In this document: positions 26,935 to 30,331 of the stretch, in pieces | Numbering within the stretch: the stretch's first letter is position 1 | How the letters are laid out: every line of letters begins with the position of its first letter | NCBI GenBank assembly: GCA_016870135.1 | Contig: VGCF01000004.1 | Coordinates: 1 to 30,331 of the forward strand | DNA length: 30,331 nt | Origin: Alphaproteobacteria bacterium | GTDB taxonomy: Bacteria > Pseudomonadota > Alphaproteobacteria > Holosporales > Holosporaceae | Direction of reading: 5' to 3' | Position numbers and translations under genes: made by a program | Notes under the pieces: generated by a model | Seen by the model: only the letters and a program-made list of their open reading frames with translations | Databases searched by the model: none | What the model was told of the DNA's origin: nothing

Positions 26935-27618
26935 ATGAAAAAAAATCACGCTGTTTGTTTAATTGCAATTTTGGCTGCGACAACAACCATGGCGAGATAT
27001 TCAGTGGCGGAACAGGTTGCCACAGAGAAGCTGAACGATTCTATTTTCTTGGCCAAAAAAGATTCATTGGTTGATCAAGTCAGCAAGAATATTCTGGGTG
27101 TGCCTGGCCGCTCTGAATGGTCTGCAATCATAGACCCTACAAATCCATATAGGGCTTTTACAGTCAATCAAGAAAAGAAATGGGAAATCAAAATCAATGA
27201 AATATTGCAACAAACACAATATATGGTCAAAAACGCAGTGGAATATATTGCTCAAGCTGGTACAAAAGCAATAAAAGAGGCTAAAAACGAACTACCTGGT
27301 GCTTTAGAAAAGGCTAAAGAAATAGGCACATCCATAGCAACAACAATCGTGAAATACATCCAGGGCATGATGCGCTTTATCGCAAAGTCCTTCAAAAAAA
27401 TGATGGGCAAGGATGAATCCAAAGGCCAAAAAATATACATCAATGATGATGAGGTGAAAACAGCGGGGAAAAGGGACTATGAATCCGACAGAATCCAAGA
27501 CGGATCCATGAGCCAAGGATCTGACATCACCAACACATCAATGAATCCAGATGGTTCGGCCAATCCTTCACTGATAAAAAACAGTGCATTAAGTGTGCTG
27601 AATATGGAGGGCCGTTAA
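26935..27618 (+). CDS. Predicted secreted helical protein, unknown function
   Basis: I do not recognise this 227 aa protein. It opens MKKNHAVCLIAILAATTTMA, a plausible signal peptide with a likely cleavage near SVA-EQ. The mature part is rich in Lys, Glu, Ala and Ile and predicted helical. A central segment of about 70 residues (about 85-155) is amphipathic and includes GTSIATTIVKYIQGMMRFI, hydrophobic enough for membrane contact. The C-terminal 60 residues are polar and probably disordered (Asp, Ser, Asn, Gly). There are no cysteines after the signal. It stands alone, divergent from grxD, with 275 bp before hppA. An exported effector-like or surface protein is possible, but nothing in the sequence proves it. 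Confidence 0.7.
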   Translation: MKKNHAVCLIAILAATTTMARYSVAEQVATEKLNDSIFLAKKDSLVDQVSKNILGVPGRSEWSAIIDPTNPYRAFTVNQEKKWEIKINEILQQTQYMVKNAVEYIAQAGTKAIKEAKNELPGALEKAKEIGTSIATTIVKYIQGMMRFIAKSFKKMMGKDESKGQKIYINDDEVKTAGKRDYESDRIQDGSMSQGSDITNTSMNPDGSANPSLIKNSALSVLNMEGR

Positions 27619-27893
27619 GACCCTGCACCCTGAGACATGAGACCTCACAACAACGGGGGGAACCATCCATTATGTGCGCAAACACCACCCCCAGCCATAG
27701 GGGTTATGTACGATCAGGGGGCATCATAAAGGCGCCAGAAAACAGACCACACCAATCTTCTTGTTCCCCCATGCAACCATAAAACCAAGAGAAGTTCATC
27801 CAAATAGACCCAAACAAACACCTTCTCTGCCTTGCCTTTTTCTGGCTTTTCTGTCATTTCTGTAGGCAAAGGAATTCAAAAAAGGTTAATTCT

Positions 27894-30059
27894 ATGGTAC
27901 GGGCGATGGTATGGGTAATGGGTATTGCCTTGACGGGCTCAATGGCTGTGGCATACAGCACAATGCAGGCCTATATGGCTGTAGTGGTGGCGGGACTGGC
28001 GGCTCTGACCTACAGTGCTTGGATGGGGTCTCGTATTTTGGCTCTGCCCGATGGTAACGAAACCATGCGCAGCATTGCAAAAGCCATCCAAGAAGGGGCA
28101 TCAGCCTTTTTATCTCGGCAATACAAAGCCGTTTTTGTGGTGGGCGCCGCATGTACGGTCTTTTTATGGTTTGGATTTCCCAAGAACCCATGGATTACTT
28201 TGGGTTTTATTATGGGTTCTGTTTTATCGGGCATCAGCGGATATTTGGGTATGTTTGTATCCGTACGCGCCAATGTCCGCACCACCCAAGCGGCCGTGGA
28301 CCAAGGATTAAAGGGTGCATTTTTGGTGGCCTTTCGTTCTGGGGCTGTGACGGGATTTTTGGTCAATGGGTTGGGATTACTCAGCGTGGTTGTTTTAATG
28401 TGTGGGTTGCATTGCTGGGCCAACGCATCACCTCGCCTCATTATGGAGGCCTTGGTGGGTTTGGGATTTGGGGCATCATTGATTTCCATTTTTGCCCGAT
28501 TGGGTGGTGGAATTTTCACAAAAGGAGCCGATGTTGGCGCCGATTTAGTAGGAAAGATTGAACAAAACATCCCAGAAGACGACCCCAGAAACCCAGCCGT
28601 TATTGCGGACAATGTGGGGGATAATGTGGGGGACTGTGCGGGCATGAGTGCGGATTTATTTGAAACCTATGTGGTGACACTCGTCGCTTCTATTCAAATG
28701 GCTTTTTTTGGTATTCATGCTGCATCCGGCACCGAAGGCAATGAGTATAAAATGGCCTTGGTGTTTTTACCCTTGATGGTCGGCGCGTTATGCATTGTTG
28801 GATGTTTGGCCGGAACGTTCTTTGTCCGTCTGAAAAAATCCATCATGGGCGCCTTGTACAAGGGTCTTTTTGCATCCATGGTGCTGTCGGCTGGAATCAT
28901 TACACTGTGTGCCTACTATATGGATATCCCTTACCCCTATTCTAAGATGGACATTTTGAACTGTGTCTATATTGGTATTGCCACCACAGGGATTTTGGTT
29001 TGGATCACAGAATATTATACGGCCTGTCAATACAGACCCGTTCAAAGCATTGCAAAGGCATCGGAAACGGGTGCCGGAACCAACATTATCCAAGGGTTAG
29101 CCGTATCCATGGAATCGTGCTTTATGCCTGTGCTTGTTATTGTGGCCTCTATTGCAGGATCTTATGCCTGTGCTGGATTGTTTGGTGTATCGTTGGCAGC
29201 CACAGCCATGTTGGCCTTGATGGGTATGGTGATTGCCATTGATGCCTATGGCCCTGTAACAGACAATGCAGGTGGGATTGCGGAAATGTCTGGGCTGCCC
29301 GCATCGGTGCGTGAGATTACCGATGAACTCGATGCGGTGGGCAACACCACAAAGGCAGTGACCAAGGGATATGCCATTGGTTCTGCAGCATTGGCAGCCT
29401 TGGTGTTATTTGCAGCCTATACCCAAGAAGTGGGCCATTACCTGGATTTGCATAACTTGTCTTTTGATCTGAAAAATCCGTTGGTGGTTATGGGCCTGTT
29501 TGTGGGCGGTGTCGTTCCTTATTTGTTTTCAGCCATGAGCATGAAGGCTGTGGGACAAGCTGGCGCCGCAGTGGTCATAGAGGTGCGCAGACAATTTAAA
29601 GAAATTGTGGGCATCCAGGATTATAAAATGGAGGGAGGATCATTAATCGGACGTCCCGATTATGGTCGTGCAGTCGATATTTTAACCAAAGCATCCATTC
29701 GTGCCATGATGGTGCCTTCTTTGCTGCCCATTGTCCTGCCTTTGGGGATTTATGCCGTTGTTAAAATGACTTCTGGGTCTAACAGCAATGCAGTGACTAT
29801 GGTGGGTGGTGCATTACTGGGGCTGATCATTACAGGGTTTTTCTTGGCCGTATCCATGACGTCAGGGGGGGGTGCGTGGGATAACGCCAAAAAGCACATC
29901 GAACAAGGCAACCACGGTGGAAAAGGATCCACAGCGTATCATGCGGCCGTAACCGGAGATACAGTGGGTGATCCGTATAAGGATACAGCGGGGCCAGCCA
30001 TCAATGCATTGATTAAAATTGCAAACTTGGCCGCGTTACTGTTGTTGGCTTTTCTGTAA
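27894..30059 (+). CDS. hppA: Membrane-bound proton-pumping pyrophosphatase
   Basis: Integral membrane pump that uses pyrophosphate hydrolysis to move protons out of the cytoplasm, saving ATP. The 721 aa product has about 16 membrane segments. The substrate site is intact: DVGADLVGKIE at 213-223 and DNVGDNVGDCAGMSADLFE, plus the later D-rich loops ending TVGDPYKDTAGPAINALIK. At residues 483-488 it reads GNTTKA; lysine at this place marks the potassium-independent class, as in Rhodospirillum rubrum, whereas potassium-dependent enzymes have alanine. The ATG at 27894 follows AGG with an 8 nt spacer. A strong terminator lies 14 bp after the stop, so it is probably a single-gene transcript. Confidence 0.97.
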   Translation: MVRAMVWVMGIALTGSMAVAYSTMQAYMAVVVAGLAALTYSAWMGSRILALPDGNETMRSIAKAIQEGASAFLSRQYKAVFVVGAACTVFLWFGFPKNPWITLGFIMGSVLSGISGYLGMFVSVRANVRTTQAAVDQGLKGAFLVAFRSGAVTGFLVNGLGLLSVVVLMCGLHCWANASPRLIMEALVGLGFGASLISIFARLGGGIFTKGADVGADLVGKIEQNIPEDDPRNPAVIADNVGDNVGDCAGMSADLFETYVVTLVASIQMAFFGIHAASGTEGNEYKMALVFLPLMVGALCIVGCLAGTFFVRLKKSIMGALYKGLFASMVLSAGIITLCAYYMDIPYPYSKMDILNCVYIGIATTGILVWITEYYTACQYRPVQSIAKASETGAGTNIIQGLAVSMESCFMPVLVIVASIAGSYACAGLFGVSLAATAMLALMGMVIAIDAYGPVTDNAGGIAEMSGLPASVREITDELDAVGNTTKAVTKGYAIGSAALAALVLFAAYTQEVGHYLDLHNLSFDLKNPLVVMGLFVGGVVPYLFSAMSMKAVGQAGAAVVIEVRRQFKEIVGIQDYKMEGGSLIGRPDYGRAVDILTKASIRAMMVPSLLPIVLPLGIYAVVKMTSGSNSNAVTMVGGALLGLIITGFFLAVSMTSGGGAWDNAKKHIEQGNHGGKGSTAYHAAVTGDTVGDPYKDTAGPAINALIKIANLAALLLLAFL

Positions 30060-30072
30060 GACACATCACACA

Positions 30073-30101
30073 GGGTCAACATCGGTGGTTGGCCCTTTTT
30101 T
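30073..30101 (+). terminator. Rho-independent terminator of hppA
   Basis: GGGTCAAC (30073-30080) pairs with GTTGGCCC (30088-30095), one G-T wobble, around a 7-nt loop and is followed by six T. This is the clearest terminator in the window. Confidence 0.85.
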
Positions 30102-30120
30102 ATGATTCATTACCCTTAGC

Positions 30121-30187
30121 AGAGGGTCGTCGGGTGCGGATCTGATAACATGACTCTGATCGTATAGTCTAGGCCGCAAGACCCTCT
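30121..30187 (+). other. Long-range hairpin downstream of hppA
   Basis: AGAGGGTC (30121-30128) is complementary to GACCCTCT (30180-30187), and inside it TGCGG pairs with CCGCA. The large loop is about 34 nt. It is followed by TTCTTTTT. This could be a second terminator, a small RNA, or a leader of the gene starting at 30315. I recognise no RNA family and no promoter. Confidence 0.4.
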
Positions 30188-30314
30188 TTCTTTTTGGTTG
30201 GGTGACTTGTTATAAGCGTTCTAAGCGACAGGGCGCTGTCCCAGTGGCAAAAAAGATTCCTCCAGTTTCATCCCACAGAAAATCATTGTAAGATGGTAAA
30301 ATTAAGGTGGTAAA

Positions 30315-30331
30315 ATGGCTATAGACAATGC
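30315..30331 (+). CDS. Start of a gene cut by the window edge
   Basis: ATG at 30315 preceded by AAGGTGG (30304-30310) opens MAIDN before the edge. The ribosome site is good but five codons do not allow identification. Confidence 0.4.

Noticed and set aside
26915..27060. Short alternative open frame starting at the ATG just before the secreted-protein gene
   Set aside because: It lies in another frame, has cysteine-rich random-looking composition and stops early; the signal-peptide frame from 26935 is far better.
27619..27893. tRNA or regulatory RNA upstream of hppA
   Set aside because: No cloverleaf, no T-loop signature and no strong hairpin; only scattered short complementarities.

Overview
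The window looks like chromosomal housekeeping DNA from an alphaproteobacterium with moderate-to-low GC, probably an intracellular or host-associated lineage (Holosporales-like; inference). Support for the class comes from an LdtR-type MarR regulator, an ssb-gyrA gene pair, and alphaproteobacterial forms of LptD, GltX and IhfB. Support for host association is softer: gene-poor repeat-bearing spacers, a DNA polymerase I with a decayed proofreading domain, and two lineage-specific predicted secreted proteins. No tRNA, rRNA, insertion sequence, prophage or CRISPR array was seen.

Layout from left to right. The 3' end of an unidentified gene (1-113) faces gltX (glutamyl-tRNA synthetase, minus). 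A ~600 bp AT-rich spacer with short tandem repeats precedes an LdtR-like regulator (plus). This converges on a predicted secreted coiled-coil protein (minus), which diverges from polA. Next come secD, a 173 bp hairpin-bearing gap, secF, and ruvC overlapping secF by 20 bp. ruvC converges on comM/yifB (minus); the spacer between them carries a second copy of the ruvC 3' segment. comM diverges from tolB, which converges on lptD.

From about 13.7 to 22.1 kb four minus-strand genes run in one direction: an AsmA/YhdP-like envelope protein, fabG, lepA and lptD. ihfB (plus) diverges from this run. A second minus-strand group, grxD-ssb-gyrA, has short spacers and is a likely operon. The right end has a small secreted helical protein of unknown function, then hppA (H+-pyrophosphatase) with a clear terminator, a long-range hairpin, and the first codons of another gene.

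The genes group by role. Envelope and export: SecDF drives protein export, TolB belongs to the Tol-Pal system, LptD inserts LPS, the AsmA-like protein probably handles lipid traffic, FabG makes fatty acids and the LdtR-like regulator may control cell-wall enzymes. DNA maintenance: PolA, RuvC, SSB, GyrA, IhfB, ComM. Translation: GltX, LepA. Energy and redox: HppA, GrxD.

I did not find a clearly new multi-gene system. The most notable items are the duplicated ruvC tail, the apparently proofreading-dead PolA, the non-canonical GyrA quinolone region, the two unrecognised secreted proteins, and the recurring short tandem duplications.
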